DNA from: an uncultured Olsenella sp.
GTDB taxonomy: Bacteria; Actinomycetota; Coriobacteriia; Coriobacteriales; Atopobiaceae
Direction: 5' to 3'
Length of the DNA: 11,311 bases
Assembly: GCA_937900605.1 (NCBI GenBank)
Contig: CALCDK010000076.1
Location: 1-11,311, forward strand
Below the pieces are notes generated by a model, which had not been told where the DNA came from, searched no databases, and saw only the letters and a list, made by a program, of their open reading frames with translations. Shown piece by piece: positions 1-6,096 of this stretch. A program made the position numbers and the translations under genes. Numbering within the stretch: the first letter of the stretch is position 1; each line of letters opens with the position of its first letter.

Positions 1-1403
1 GGGTACGCCTGCGGGTTGAGGAAGCGCGCGACGGCCGGGTCGAGCTGGGCGACAGCGCGTCGGCAGCGCTCGCGGGCCACGTCGAGCGGCTCTCGCCCGC
101 CCACGCGCCGGCCGTGCTCGACGACGCGCACGAGCAGCTCGGAGGCCTCGCCGCGAAGCTCGTGGGAGGCGTACGGGTCCATGACGTCCACCATGCTGGC
201 CGGGCGCGGGCCAAGGGCGCTGGCGTCGTCGACGATGACGTCGCCGACCGGGCGGCCGGTGGCGTCGCGGTGGCGCAGGACGTGCTGGACGCCCGGGACC
301 GTGCGCTTGTACGGCTGCTCGGACAGCTTGATCACCGGGGTCCACTCGCGCTGGCCCTCGGGGCGGATGGCGCTGAGCTTGTAGACGCCGCCGAGGGAGG
401 GCTGCGGGTCGCACGTGGCGAGCTTGGTGCCCACGCCGAAGGCATCGATGGGAGCGCCCTGGGCGAGGAGCGACTGCACGGTGTACTCGTCGAGGTCGTT
501 GGAGACCGAGATCCGCACCTCCGGGAAGCCGGCGCGGTCGAAGGCGTCGCGGGCCTGGCGCGAGAGGCGTGCGAGGTCGCCGGAGTCGATGCGCACGCCG
601 GCGAGGGCCTCTCCCCTCTCGCGCATCTCGCGGGCGACGACGATCGCGTCCTCGATGCCGCGTGCGACGTCGTAGGTGTCGAGCAGCAGCGTGCAGTTGC
701 GCGGGCTCGACGCGGCGAAGGCGCGGAAGGCGTCGAGCTGCGCGGGGAACGACATCACCCAGGAGTGGGCGTGGGTGCCGAAGACCGGGATGCCGTAGGT
801 GCGGCCGGCCAGGACGTTGGACGTCGAGGCGGCGCCGGCGACCCACGACGCGCGCGCCACCGAGAGGCCACCGTCGGGCCCCTGGGCGCGGCGCAGGCCG
901 AAGTCCGAGACGGGGCGGCCCTGGGCGGCCCGCACGACGCGCGCGCACTTGGTGGCGACGAGCGTCTGGAAGTTCACGAGGTTGAGAAGGGCCGTCTCGA
1001 CGAGCTGGCAGTCGATGACGGGGCCCATGACGCGGACCATGGGCTCGCGGCCGAAGACGACCTCGCCCTCCGGGACGACGTCGACCGTCAGGTCCAGGCG
1101 GTGCCCGCGGAGGAACTCGAGGAAGGCCGGCTCGAACAGGGCCCCGCCACCGGGCGCCTCGAGCGAGGAGAGGTACTCGACGGCGGAGTCGTCGAACGAG
1201 AAGGCCTCGACGAGGTCGGCCACCTGGCCCGTGCCGCAGCACACCGCATAGCCGCCGCCGAAGGGCGGCTCGCGGAAGAAGGCGTTGAAGCAGGCCTGGG
1301 TGCCGGCCATGCCGGCCTCCCAGAAGCCCTGGGCCATGGTGAGCTCGTACAGGTCGGTGTTGAGGCTGACGTCCGACGGCCCGGTGGGATCGGTGAGGGA
1401 CAC
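1..1403 (-). CDS. pncB: Nicotinate phosphoribosyltransferase, 3' end cut by window edge
   Basis: Joins nicotinate to PRPP with ATP use, giving nicotinate mononucleotide for NAD salvage in the cytosol. The reading frame is open for 467 codons to the window edge. It shows the family's signatures in order: N-T-D-L-Y-E-L-T-M near residue 20, P-E-G-E-V-V-F and E-P-M-V-R-V near 100, L-V-E-T-A-L-L-N then A-T-K-C-A-R around 130-150, F-G-L-R-R-A-Q-G near 165, G-T-H-A-H-S-W (His211/His213; the second fits the family's conserved, phosphorylatable His), D-T-Y-D, R-I-D-S-G-D-L, S-N-D-L-D-E, F-G-V-G-T-K-L and G-G-V-Y-K-L. It leaves the window at R-F-L-N-P-Q-A-Y, normally within about 20 residues of the C-terminus, so little is missing. 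The start is GTG at 1403, preceded by AGGGGGGAG that overlaps the stop region of the upstream small gene. It is the last visible gene of the 3930-1 cluster, 9 bases after the small membrane protein gene. Confidence 0.95.
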   Translation of the reverse strand, partial: MSLTDPTGPSDVSLNTDLYELTMAQGFWEAGMAGTQACFNAFFREPPFGGGYAVCCGTGQVADLVEAFSFDDSAVEYLSSLEAPGGGALFEPAFLEFLRGHRLDLTVDVVPEGEVVFGREPMVRVMGPVIDCQLVETALLNLVNFQTLVATKCARVVRAAQGRPVSDFGLRRAQGPDGGLSVARASWVAGAASTSNVLAGRTYGIPVFGTHAHSWVMSFPAQLDAFRAFAASSPRNCTLLLDTYDVARGIEDAIVVAREMRERGEALAGVRIDSGDLARLSRQARDAFDRAGFPEVRISVSNDLDEYTVQSLLAQGAPIDAFGVGTKLATCDPQPSLGGVYKLSAIRPEGQREWTPVIKLSEQPYKRTVPGVQHVLRHRDATGRPVGDVIVDDASALGPRPASMVDVMDPYASHELRGEASELLVRVVEHGRRVGGREPLDVARERCRRAVAQLDPAVARFLNPQAY

Positions 1404-1412
1404 GGCTCCCCC

Positions 1413-1724
1413 CTAACCGAGCAGCGAGGCGATCAGCCACACGGCGGCGACCGCCACGACGCACAGGATGACGGCCTTCTGGCCGGGGGCCATCCTGAGG
1501 TCGTCCTCGTCGGGCTGCATCATCTGCCTGCCGCGCTCGCGCAGGCGCGCGTCGCGCAGCTCGGCCTCGCGGTCCTGCTCGGCCCGCTGCCTCTGGGCTC
1601 GCAGCCTCTGGAGCTCGGCACGCTCCTGCGCGTCGCGCTGCTCCTGCTCGCGCCTGGCCTTCTCGGCACGGAGCTGCTCGAGCTCCTCGCGCTCCTCGTC
1701 GGAAAGTCCGCCCCCGTCAGCCAT
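1413..1724 (-). CDS. Small coiled-coil protein with C-terminal membrane anchor (103 aa)
   Basis: I do not recognise the family. The protein starts with a short Gly/acidic stretch, then residues 9-66 are extremely rich in Glu, Arg, Gln, Ala and Leu with a heptad-like pattern, predicting one long charged helix or coiled coil. After an acidic patch (P-D-E-D-D, 71-75), residues 83-102 form one hydrophobic segment that ends at the C-terminus. This is the layout of a tail-anchored membrane protein with its coiled coil in the cytoplasm, and no signal peptide is seen. The ATG at 1724 has a good ribosome binding site (GGAGG, five bases upstream of the start). It sits between the radical SAM gene (47-base gap) and pncB (9-base gap), apparently in the same transcript. 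The biased composition means similarity searches would be unreliable. A structural or scaffolding role is only a guess. Confidence 0.8.
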   Translation of the reverse strand: MADGGGLSDEEREELEQLRAEKARREQEQRDAQERAELQRLRAQRQRAEQDREAELRDARLRERGRQMMQPDEDDLRMAPGQKAVILCVVAVAAVWLIASLLG

Positions 1725-1744
1725 GCTGTCCTCCGTCCGGTTGT

Positions 1745-1765
1745 CCGCGCCGCCCGGCGGCGCGG
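1745..1765. repeat. GC-rich inverted repeat between two genes
   Basis: CCGCGCCG and CGGCGCGG are perfect 8-base complements separated by CCCGG, in the 47-base gap after the radical SAM gene. No T run follows on either strand, so it is not a typical intrinsic terminator. It may stabilise or process the operon mRNA. Confidence 0.5.
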
Positions 1766-1771
1766 CGCGTG

Positions 1772-2755
1772 CTATCGGTCCTCGCCGGGACAGGCGAGGT
1801 CGGGCCCCGCCACCCCCGTCGCGTCGAAGGCGGGCACGAAGCTCTCGGAGACCGTGCCGCCCTCCTGCCACCAGATGTTCTCGAAACCGAGGTCGTCCGC
1901 GTGGCACAGGACGATCTCGTACTCCTCGTCGCTCACCGCGCGGGCGAGGTCTCCCCCGCGCTCGCGGCACGCGTCGTTGGGCGTGTACTGGTTCATCACC
2001 GAGAGGTCCGCCTCGTTGCCCGCCACGTCCCAGACCTCGTCGAGGACCGCGCAGGAGTCGTCGGCGTGGCCCGGCAGGACCAGGTGGCGCACGATGACGC
2101 CGCGCCGCATGGAACCGTCCGGCCCCAGGAGCCTCCCGCCGGCCGCGCGCACGCCGTCGAGCATGGCCTCCAGCGCGACGCGGGCCACGTCGGGGTAGTC
2201 GCGCGCCGAGGAGAGCCGGGCGGCCAGGTCGCGGCTCGCGTACTTGAAGTCGGTGAGCCAGACGTCGACGACGTCGGACATGGCCCGGACCACCTCGGCG
2301 AGCTCGTAGCCCGAGGTGTTGCATACGACGGGAAGGGCCAGCCCGGCGTCGCGGGCCATGAGCACGGCGCGGCGCACGTCGGGCGCGAAGTGCAGCGGCG
2401 TGACCAGGTTGACGTTGAGCGCCCCCTGCGCCTGCAGCTCGAGCATGGCCTGGGCCAGGCGCCCGGGGCCCACGTCGAGCCCGAAGCCGCCGGAGGAGAT
2501 CTCGTGGTTCTGGCAGAAGACGCAGCGCAGCGGGCAGCCCGAGAAGAACACCGCGCCCGAGCCGGCCTCGCCGGAGATGGGCGGCTCCTCCCAGAAGTGC
2601 AGCGCGCAGCGGGCGACGTGCAGCTGAGAGGTCATGCCGCACATCCCGGCGGCGCCCCGGGACCTGTGGGCCCCGCAGGCGCGCGGGCACAGCCGGCACT
2701 CGTCGTAGGCGTCGGGTCCCAGCGTCGAGGCCACGTCCCTCTCGGCCGCGCTCAT
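1772..2755 (-). CDS. Radical SAM protein, PflX-like (COG1313 type)
   Basis: Radical SAM enzyme of 327 residues. The 4Fe-4S/SAM motif C-P-L-R-C-V-F-C is at Cys74, Cys78 and Cys81 (CX3CX2C). An N-terminal set C-R-L-C-P-R-A-C with a following G-M-C-G (Cys20, 23, 27, 39) resembles the PflX-type group related to pyruvate formate-lyase activases, where these cysteines may hold a second cluster. Later segments N-L-V-T-P-L-H-F, V-C-N-T-S-G-Y, D-V-W-L-T-D-F-K-Y and V-R-H-L-V-L-P-G-H match that group in order (residues about 130-250). No glycyl radical enzyme is encoded nearby, so the substrate is unknown and true PflA function is not supported. The ATG at 2755 overlaps the TGA of the upstream transferase gene in an ATGA, suggesting translational coupling. 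The stop is at 1772. Confidence 0.88.
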   Translation of the reverse strand: MSAAERDVASTLGPDAYDECRLCPRACGAHRSRGAAGMCGMTSQLHVARCALHFWEEPPISGEAGSGAVFFSGCPLRCVFCQNHEISSGGFGLDVGPGRLAQAMLELQAQGALNVNLVTPLHFAPDVRRAVLMARDAGLALPVVCNTSGYELAEVVRAMSDVVDVWLTDFKYASRDLAARLSSARDYPDVARVALEAMLDGVRAAGGRLLGPDGSMRRGVIVRHLVLPGHADDSCAVLDEVWDVAGNEADLSVMNQYTPNDACRERGGDLARAVSDEEYEIVLCHADDLGFENIWWQEGGTVSESFVPAFDATGVAGPDLACPGEDR

Positions 2756-3930
2756 CGCGAACCGCCCCCGTAACCGTGGGCGCCGTCCTCGCGCAGCTCG
2801 TGCTCGCGCTCCTCCTCGAAGCCCTCGTCGCCGGGGCCGACGAGCTCGTCGGCGCCCGTCTTGGGGTCGCGGTGGTGGAACAGGACCGGCGTGAAGAGGT
2901 GCAGCCTCTTGGCGAAGGCGAACGAGACGAGGAACAGCGCGACGAAGAGCAGGACGCGCGGGACCGTGGGCACCTTGGTCATGACGAGGGCGCCCGCGCA
3001 CAGCAGAGCGGTCCATCCGTACATGAGGCAGACGGCCTGGCGCTGGTCGAAGCCCGCGTCCATGAGGCGGTGGTGGATGTGGCCGCGGTCGGCGTGCGAG
3101 AAGCCCACGTGGGCGCGGGTCCTGCGCACGATGGCCGAGAAGGTGTCGATGATGGGCACCGCGGCGATGACGAGCGGCACGATGATGGTGGTGAGGCACG
3201 CCACGCCGAGCGAGAAGCCCAGCGTCAGCGAGCCGGAGTCGCCCATGAAGATGCTCGCCGGATGGAAGTTGTAGCGAAGGAAGCCGAGGGAGGCGCCGAC
3301 CACGGCGATCGACAGCGCCGCGGCGTCGAGGCGGCCGGCCCAGACCGACAGCACGAACATGGTGAGGCTCGCGATGGCGGAAAGGCCCGCTGCCAGGCCG
3401 TCGAGGCCGTCGATGAGGTTGATGATGTTCACGTACGAGACGAGGTAGACCACGGTGATCGGGTACGCGAGCCAGCCGAGCGAGATGAGCTGGTGGGCGT
3501 TGAACGGGTTGGAGATGTCGCCGATCAACAGGCCGCCGGCGACGGCCACGCACGCGGCCAGCACCTGGCCGAACAGCTTCTTTCTCGGAGAGAGGCCCCG
3601 CACGTCGTCGAGGACGCCGGTGACGAAGATAACGAGGAACGCCAGGACCAGCATCCAGTAGTTGACCTGGAGCCTCGGCGAGGGGACGAGGACCACGGGC
3701 CAGCCGAAGAACGTCGTGCCCACATACTGGACGGCGAAGGCGGCGACGATGCCCGCGAAGATCGCGACGCCGCCCATGCGGGGAACGGGCCGCTGGTTGA
3801 CGCGGCGCGGGCCGGGGTAGTCGACGGCGTCGACGGCGACGGCTATGCGACGCGCGAGCGGGGTGCAGGCCAGCGAGGAGACGAGCGCCGCAAGGAAGAG
3901 GCATAGGTATGGCAGCCAGTTGGGCACCAC
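2752..3930 (-). CDS. wecA: Undecaprenyl-phosphate GlcNAc-1-phosphate transferase (WecA/TagO type)
   Basis: Polytopic membrane enzyme of the MraY/WecA superfamily. By family it transfers a UDP-activated N-acetylhexosamine 1-phosphate onto undecaprenyl phosphate, the first step of wall teichoic-acid-like, arabinogalactan-like or other surface glycan synthesis. The 392 residues have about ten hydrophobic segments. Key motifs are D-Y-P-G-P-R-R-V-N (37-45), P-R-M-G-G (50-54), L-D-D-V-R-G-L-S-P-R-K-K (107-118; Asp108/Asp109), N-I-I-N-L-I-D-G-L-D-G-L (168-179), F-M-G-D-S-G-S (228-234; Asp231) and G-H-I-H-H-R-L (283-289). The His-rich loop favours WecA/TagO over MraY. The C-terminal 40 residues are hydrophilic and acidic. 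The start is GTG at 3930, with GAGGGGAG six bases upstream; a second GTG at 3927 is possible. It heads the operon with the radical SAM gene, diverging from 6S RNA. The exact sugar cannot be told from sequence. Confidence 0.92.
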   Translation of the reverse strand: MVPNWLPYLCLFLAALVSSLACTPLARRIAVAVDAVDYPGPRRVNQRPVPRMGGVAIFAGIVAAFAVQYVGTTFFGWPVVLVPSPRLQVNYWMLVLAFLVIFVTGVLDDVRGLSPRKKLFGQVLAACVAVAGGLLIGDISNPFNAHQLISLGWLAYPITVVYLVSYVNIINLIDGLDGLAAGLSAIASLTMFVLSVWAGRLDAAALSIAVVGASLGFLRYNFHPASIFMGDSGSLTLGFSLGVACLTTIIVPLVIAAVPIIDTFSAIVRRTRAHVGFSHADRGHIHHRLMDAGFDQRQAVCLMYGWTALLCAGALVMTKVPTVPRVLLFVALFLVSFAFAKRLHLFTPVLFHHRDPKTGADELVGPGDEGFEEEREHELREDGAHGYGGGSR

Positions 3931-3969
3931 CTTGGGCTCCCCTCAGGTCGGTTGGATCGGACCCTACAA

Positions 3970-4074
3970 ATAGTAGCGGAAACGACGGGGCGCTTCCCAA
4001 GGGGCCTGGCGATGTGGAGACACGGGGCAGGGTCCTGCGGGCGCCGAGAAAAGCGCGCCAGGGGCCCATGTCAA
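3970..4074 (-). promoter_or_regulatory. Upstream region of the wecA operon, candidate promoter elements
   Basis: Two candidate sets are seen on the minus strand and neither is complete. A perfect TTGACA hexamer lies at 4074-4069, but only weak -10-like sequences follow (TTTTCT at 4052-4047, spacer 16). Closer to the gene, TACTAT at 3975-3970 is a fair -10, with only TTGGGA at 4000-3995 (spacer 19) as -35. The start codon is at 3930. Which one is used is undecided. Confidence 0.35.
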
Positions 4075-4088
4075 GACTGGACATGGGC
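4064..4088. repeat. 9-base inverted repeat at the wecA/6S divergent promoter region
   Basis: GCCCATGTC (4064-4072) and GACATGGGC (4080-4088) are perfect complements separated by seven bases. The right arm covers most of the 6S RNA -35 (TGGACA, 4078-4083), and the left arm covers most of a TTGACA on the opposite strand (4074-4069). It looks like either an operator for a dimeric regulator or two back-to-back -35 regions of related sequence. Confidence 0.6.
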
Positions 4089-4105
4089 GGGCGGCGGAAT
4101 ATAGT
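4078..4105 (+). promoter_or_regulatory. Promoter of 6S RNA
   Basis: -35 TGGACA (4078-4083, one mismatch to TTGACA), 16-base spacer, -10 TATAGT (4100-4105, one mismatch to TATAAT). The predicted transcription start is about 4112, just before the closing stem of the 6S RNA, which supports both calls. Confidence 0.75.
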
Positions 4106-4111
4106 GAGTGG

Positions 4112-4280
4112 TGACGTCACCCTGCGGTGCTGACTGGGTGAACCGACAAGCGTTACTTGGGAGTCCGATATCTCGTGTTCAGTACGGGTATTCTCCGTTT
4201 GGTGAAAGCCGGAACGCGCGATGGGGACACCCACCTTCTGAGAGGTGGGTTCATTATTGCACCGCAGGGTGCGTTTTATT
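4112..4280 (+). ncRNA. ssrS: 6S RNA, regulator of housekeeping RNA polymerase
   Basis: 6S RNA mimics an open promoter, binds sigma-70-type holoenzyme and templates short pRNAs. Here a 13-base perfect closing stem (4118-4130 with 4259-4271) encloses a long rod. Inside are GCGTT/AACGC (4150-4154/4213-4217), GGAG/CTCC (4160-4163/4193-4196) and a terminal hairpin around 4168-4190. The 3' side of the expected central bubble holds an 8-base hairpin (4229-4236/4243-4250). Short blocks recall E. coli 6S RNA in the same order: GAGtCCGATAT, CTCCGttTTGGTGA, then CACCttctGAG near the 3' bubble. The length, about 169 bases, is typical. The 3' stem is followed by GTTTTATT, which may end the transcript. The start is set by the promoter at 4078-4105; the ends are uncertain by several bases. 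It was recognised by eye, not by a covariance model. Confidence 0.85.
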
Positions 4281-4291
4281 GCGCGCCGCCC

Positions 4292-4320
4292 TTGACACTG
4301 CCCCTGGGGGCTGTCAGAAT
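4292..4320 (+). promoter_or_regulatory. Promoter of tRNA-Ala
   Basis: Perfect -35 TTGACA (4292-4297), exactly 17 bases of spacer, and -10 CAGAAT (4315-4320, four of six consensus positions). The predicted start at about 4327 leaves a 13-base 5' leader before the mature tRNA at 4340. It lies just downstream of the 6S RNA 3' end, so the tRNA need not depend on read-through. Confidence 0.75.
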
Positions 4321-4339
4321 GGCAAAGCGCAATGCGTCT

Positions 4340-4412
4340 GGGGATGTAGCTCAGCTGGGAGAGCGCTGCCGTCGCATGGCAGAGGCCGAGGGTTCGAATC
4401 CCTTCATCTCAA
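4340..4412 (+). tRNA. tRNA-Ala, anticodon CGC
   Basis: A 73-base cloverleaf: D stem GCTC/GAGC, anticodon stem CTGCC/GGCAG with loop GTCGCAT (anticodon CGC at 4373-4375, reading GCG), five-base variable loop, and T stem GAGGG/CCCTT with loop TTCGAAT. The acceptor carries G3-U70, the identity element of tRNA-Ala, and A73. Two oddities stand out: the first acceptor pair is G1 against A72, a mismatch, and base 32 is G rather than a pyrimidine. CCA is not encoded (GCC follows), so it must be added. The last two bases, A72 and A73, also form the base of the following terminator stem. Confidence 0.88.
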
Positions 4413-4436
4413 GCCGACCCTCGGGTCGGCTTTTTT
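4411..4436 (+). terminator. Intrinsic terminator of tRNA-Ala
   Basis: AAGCCGACC (4411-4419) pairs with GGTCGGCTT (4424-4432) around loop CTCG, with a T run from 4431 to 4436. The 5' arm begins inside the tRNA 3' end. Confidence 0.9.
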
Positions 4437-4488
4437 GTTGCCCTCAGCCCGACACGTCGTCGCCCGACGTCCGTAGGCCCCGCACGCG

Positions 4489-4518
4489 AAAATAGGGGCG
4501 GACCCGATGGCCCGCCCC
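4489..4518 (-). terminator. Intrinsic terminator on the minus strand
   Basis: GGGGCGG (4495-4501) pairs with CCGCCCC (4512-4518); read on the minus strand it is followed by TATTTT. It may be a second stop for operon B or the end of a short unknown transcript. No T run follows on the plus strand. Confidence 0.7.
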
Positions 4519-4658
4519 ACTGATGTGCCCTTTGGACTCGCCCCTCTCCAAATCCAAGACGCTGCAGTCCATGGATTCGGGAGCCGCTCCACTGGATGAT
4601 CCTCGTGGGCCCTAGCCGGTCACCTACCGGCTGGGATGGCGAGTGCGCTCGCCCGGAT

Positions 4659-4718
4659 TCAGACGGCCTCGGACTCGAGCGGGGCTGGCTCCCGATTGGC
4701 TGTCTCTTCGCTGTCCAT
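4659..4718 (-). CDS. Possible 19-codon small ORF
   Basis: ATG at 4718 is preceded by GAGGAGGGGGAG, a very strong Shine-Dalgarno match about 4-9 bases upstream. The frame reads MDSEETANREPAPLESEAV and stops at 4659. It is acidic with no membrane segment. Two hairpins and a minus-strand terminator follow, so it would fit a short monocistronic unit. No clear promoter is seen between the rplT terminator and the ATG. With such a short frame, chance is a serious alternative. Confidence 0.2.
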   Translation of the reverse strand: MDSEETANREPAPLESEAV

Positions 4719-4856
4719 CGGACTCCCCCTCCTCGCTCGGTCGCCTTCTTGGTGCGACGCCTTCTCTGCTTGTCTTGGTTGTTCCCGTGCGTGCCGCCCC
4801 CATACGCGCATTCGCGCCGAAGCCGCGGACGGTCGGTTCCGGTCGGTAGACGGCAT

Positions 4857-4886
4857 GAGAAACGGCCCCCGCATGTGCGGGGGCCG
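4857..4886 (-). terminator. Intrinsic terminator of infC-rpmI-rplT
   Basis: A perfect 11-base stem, CGGCCCCCGCA (4863-4873) with TGCGGGGGCCG (4876-4886), followed on the minus strand by TTTCTC. It lies 27 bases past the rplT stop. Confidence 0.9.
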
Positions 4887-4913
4887 CAAAAGAGTCGCTA
4901 TGCGAGTCGCAGA

Positions 4914-5273
4914 CTACTCGGCGAGGGCCTTCTTGGCGACCTCGGCGATGTCGGCGAAGGTCTGCTCGTCGGAGTAGGCGATCTCGGCGAGGACCTTGCG
5001 GTCGAGCTCGACGCCAGCGAGCTTCAGGCCGTGCATGAACTTGCTGTAGGACAGGCCGTTGATGCGGGCGGCGGCGTTGATGCGCTGGATCCAGAGGGCG
5101 CGGAAGTCGCGCTTCTTGTTGCGACGGTCGCGGTAGGCGTACTGACCGGAGTGCTGCGCCTGCTCCTTCATGCCACGGAAGGTGCGGGAACGGACGCCAT
5201 AGTAGCCCTTGGTGCGCTGGACCAGGGTCTGACGCTTCTTACGGCCGGCGAGGGCGCGCTTGACTCGTGCCAT
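4914..5273 (-). CDS. rplT: Large ribosomal subunit protein bL20
   Basis: Ribosomal protein of 119 residues, the normal length. It is needed for early assembly of the 50S subunit, binding 23S rRNA. The N-terminal half is a very basic extended helix (M-A-R-V-K-R-A, then [11 protein letters not shown]). The diagnostic segments are [14 protein letters not shown] near 46-59, [11 protein letters not shown] near 61-71, and Y-S-K-F-M-H-G-L near 76-83. The start at 5273 has AAGGAG nine bases upstream. It lies 44 bases after rpmI and is the last gene before the terminator. In several bacteria bL20 represses its own operon by binding the leader or an inter-gene site; whether the 44-base gap here serves this is not evident. 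Confidence 0.98.
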   Translation of the reverse strand: MARVKRALAGRKKRQTLVQRTKGYYGVRSRTFRGMKEQAQHSGQYAYRDRRNKKRDFRALWIQRINAAARINGLSYSKFMHGLKLAGVELDRKVLAEIAYSDEQTFADIAEVAKKALAE

Positions 5274-5317
5274 TTATATCAACTCCTTGGTGATGTTCTA
5301 GATGACGCTCGCGCGCC

Positions 5318-5515
5318 TTAGTTGTTGCCCATGCGCTGGGAGACGGTCTTGACGTCGCCGCCAGCGAGGGTGGTCTCCTGACGGAAGCCGCGGATGCGCT
5401 TCGGGGACTTCTTGGTCAGGATGTGGCTCTTGAAGGCCTTGGCACGCATGATCTTGCCGGTGCCGGTGCGGCGGAAGCGCTTTGCCGTACCCTTGTGCGT
5501 CTTCATCTTGGGCAT
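5318..5515 (-). CDS. rpmI: Large ribosomal subunit protein bL35
   Basis: A 65-residue basic ribosomal protein of the 50S subunit, normal in length. It begins [15 protein letters not shown], the family signature, and continues with [15 protein letters not shown] (residues 31-45), ending in the usual short tail. The ATG at 5515 follows the infC stop by two bases, with AAGGAG eight bases upstream inside the end of infC, so translation is probably coupled to IF3. The order infC-rpmI-rplT is conserved across bacteria and supports all three calls. Confidence 0.98.
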   Translation of the reverse strand: MPKMKTHKGTAKRFRRTGTGKIMRAKAFKSHILTKKSPKRIRGFRQETTLAGGDVKTVSQRMGNN

Positions 5516-5517
5516 AA

Positions 5518-6096
5518 CTAGTTCTCCTTCTCCGTCTTGACGTGCCCGTCCCCTTCGTCCTCCGGCTTCGCGTCGAAGGCACCCTTGATCGGGACGATGA
5601 GCATGTGCATGTTGCGGCCTTCCATGAGAGGCTGCTGCTCGACCGTAGCGTAGGGCTTGAGGTCCTCAGCCAGACGATCGAGGACGATGCGTCCCTGCTC
5701 CGGGTGGGCCATCTCGCGGCCACGGAACATGATCGTGATCTTGACGCGGGCGCCCTTCTTGAGGAAGCGCAGGACGTGACCCTTCTTGGTCTCGTAGTCC
5801 CCCACGTCGATCTTGGGACGGAACTTCATCTCCTTGACCTCGACCTTGACCTGGTTCTTGCGAGCGGCCTTGGCCTTGCGGTCCTGCTCGTACTTGAACT
5901 TGCGGTAGTCGAGCACCTTGCACACGGGAGGCTCCGCGTTGGGAGCGATCTCGACAAGGTCCATGCCCTGCTCGCGGGCGATGCGCAGTGCGTCGCGCAC
6001 GCCGAACACGCCAAGCTGGGCACCATCGACGCCGATAAGACGACAAGTGCGAGAGGTGATCTCCTCGTTGATACGAGGACCGTCGTTTCTGGCTAT
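5518..6096 (-). CDS. infC: Translation initiation factor IF-3, AUA start
   Basis: Binds the 30S subunit, keeps it apart from 50S and rejects wrong start codons and non-initiator tRNA. The 192 residues cover the N domain (R-I-N-E-E-I near 8-13, [24 protein letters not shown]), the linker helix rich in Lys (about 66-90) and the C domain ([27 protein letters not shown] near 125-132). The acidic C-terminal tail is longer than in short IF3s. The family N-terminus needs a start before R-I-N. In that frame the only room is TAG-AAG-ATA-GCC: a stop two codons before ATA at 6096, and no ATG, GTG or TTG until GTG at 6009, which would remove conserved sequence. AAGGTG lies six bases before the ATA. This parallels the AUU start of E. 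coli infC, through which IF3 represses its own synthesis. Confidence 0.9.
   Translation of the reverse strand: MARNDGPRINEEITSRTCRLIGVDGAQLGVFGVRDALRIAREQGMDLVEIAPNAEPPVCKVLDYRKFKYEQDRKAKAARKNQVKVEVKEMKFRPKIDVGDYETKKGHVLRFLKKGARVKITIMFRGREMAHPEQGRIVLDRLAEDLKPYATVEQQPLMEGRNMHMLIVPIKGAFDAKPEDEGDGHVKTEKEN

Larger units (their letters stand above)
4437..4856. other. About 420 bases without a convincing gene
   Basis: I see no protein or RNA family here. It contains a minus-strand terminator at its left end (4489-4518), two strong small hairpins (AGCCGGT/ACCGGCT, 4614-4620/4626-4632; GGCGAG/CTCGCC, 4638-4643/4648-4653), a possible long-range pairing GGGAGCC/GGCTCCC (4580-4586/4687-4693), and a 19-codon minus-strand ORF with a strong ribosome binding site (4718-4659). 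I looked for the conserved sequences of RNase P RNA, tmRNA and SRP RNA and did not find them. Confidence 0.5.

Noticed and set aside
114-2198. Long plus-strand open frame of 694 codons
   Set aside because: It lies opposite pncB, the small gene and the radical SAM gene. Its composition (Ala, Gly, Arg, Val, Glu, His) is what the reverse of GC-rich genes gives, and no family motif is seen.
1772-2755. Calling the radical SAM protein pyruvate formate-lyase activase (PflA)
   Set aside because: The CX3CX2C motif fits, but the N-terminal Cys set and later motifs fit the PflX-like group better, and no formate-lyase gene is nearby.
1772-4234. Single 820-codon minus-strand frame joining the upstream region to the radical SAM domain
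   Set aside because: Its first 490 residues are out of frame with the clear WecA/TagO protein, are Arg/Pro-rich, and would cross 6S RNA. The radical SAM protein begins at the ATGA overlap, 2755.
4659-4889. 76-codon minus-strand frame across the rplT terminator
   Set aside because: Its start lies within or before the terminator hairpin and its sequence is unlike a folded protein. Only the last 19 codons have a ribosome binding site and are kept as a low-confidence ORF.
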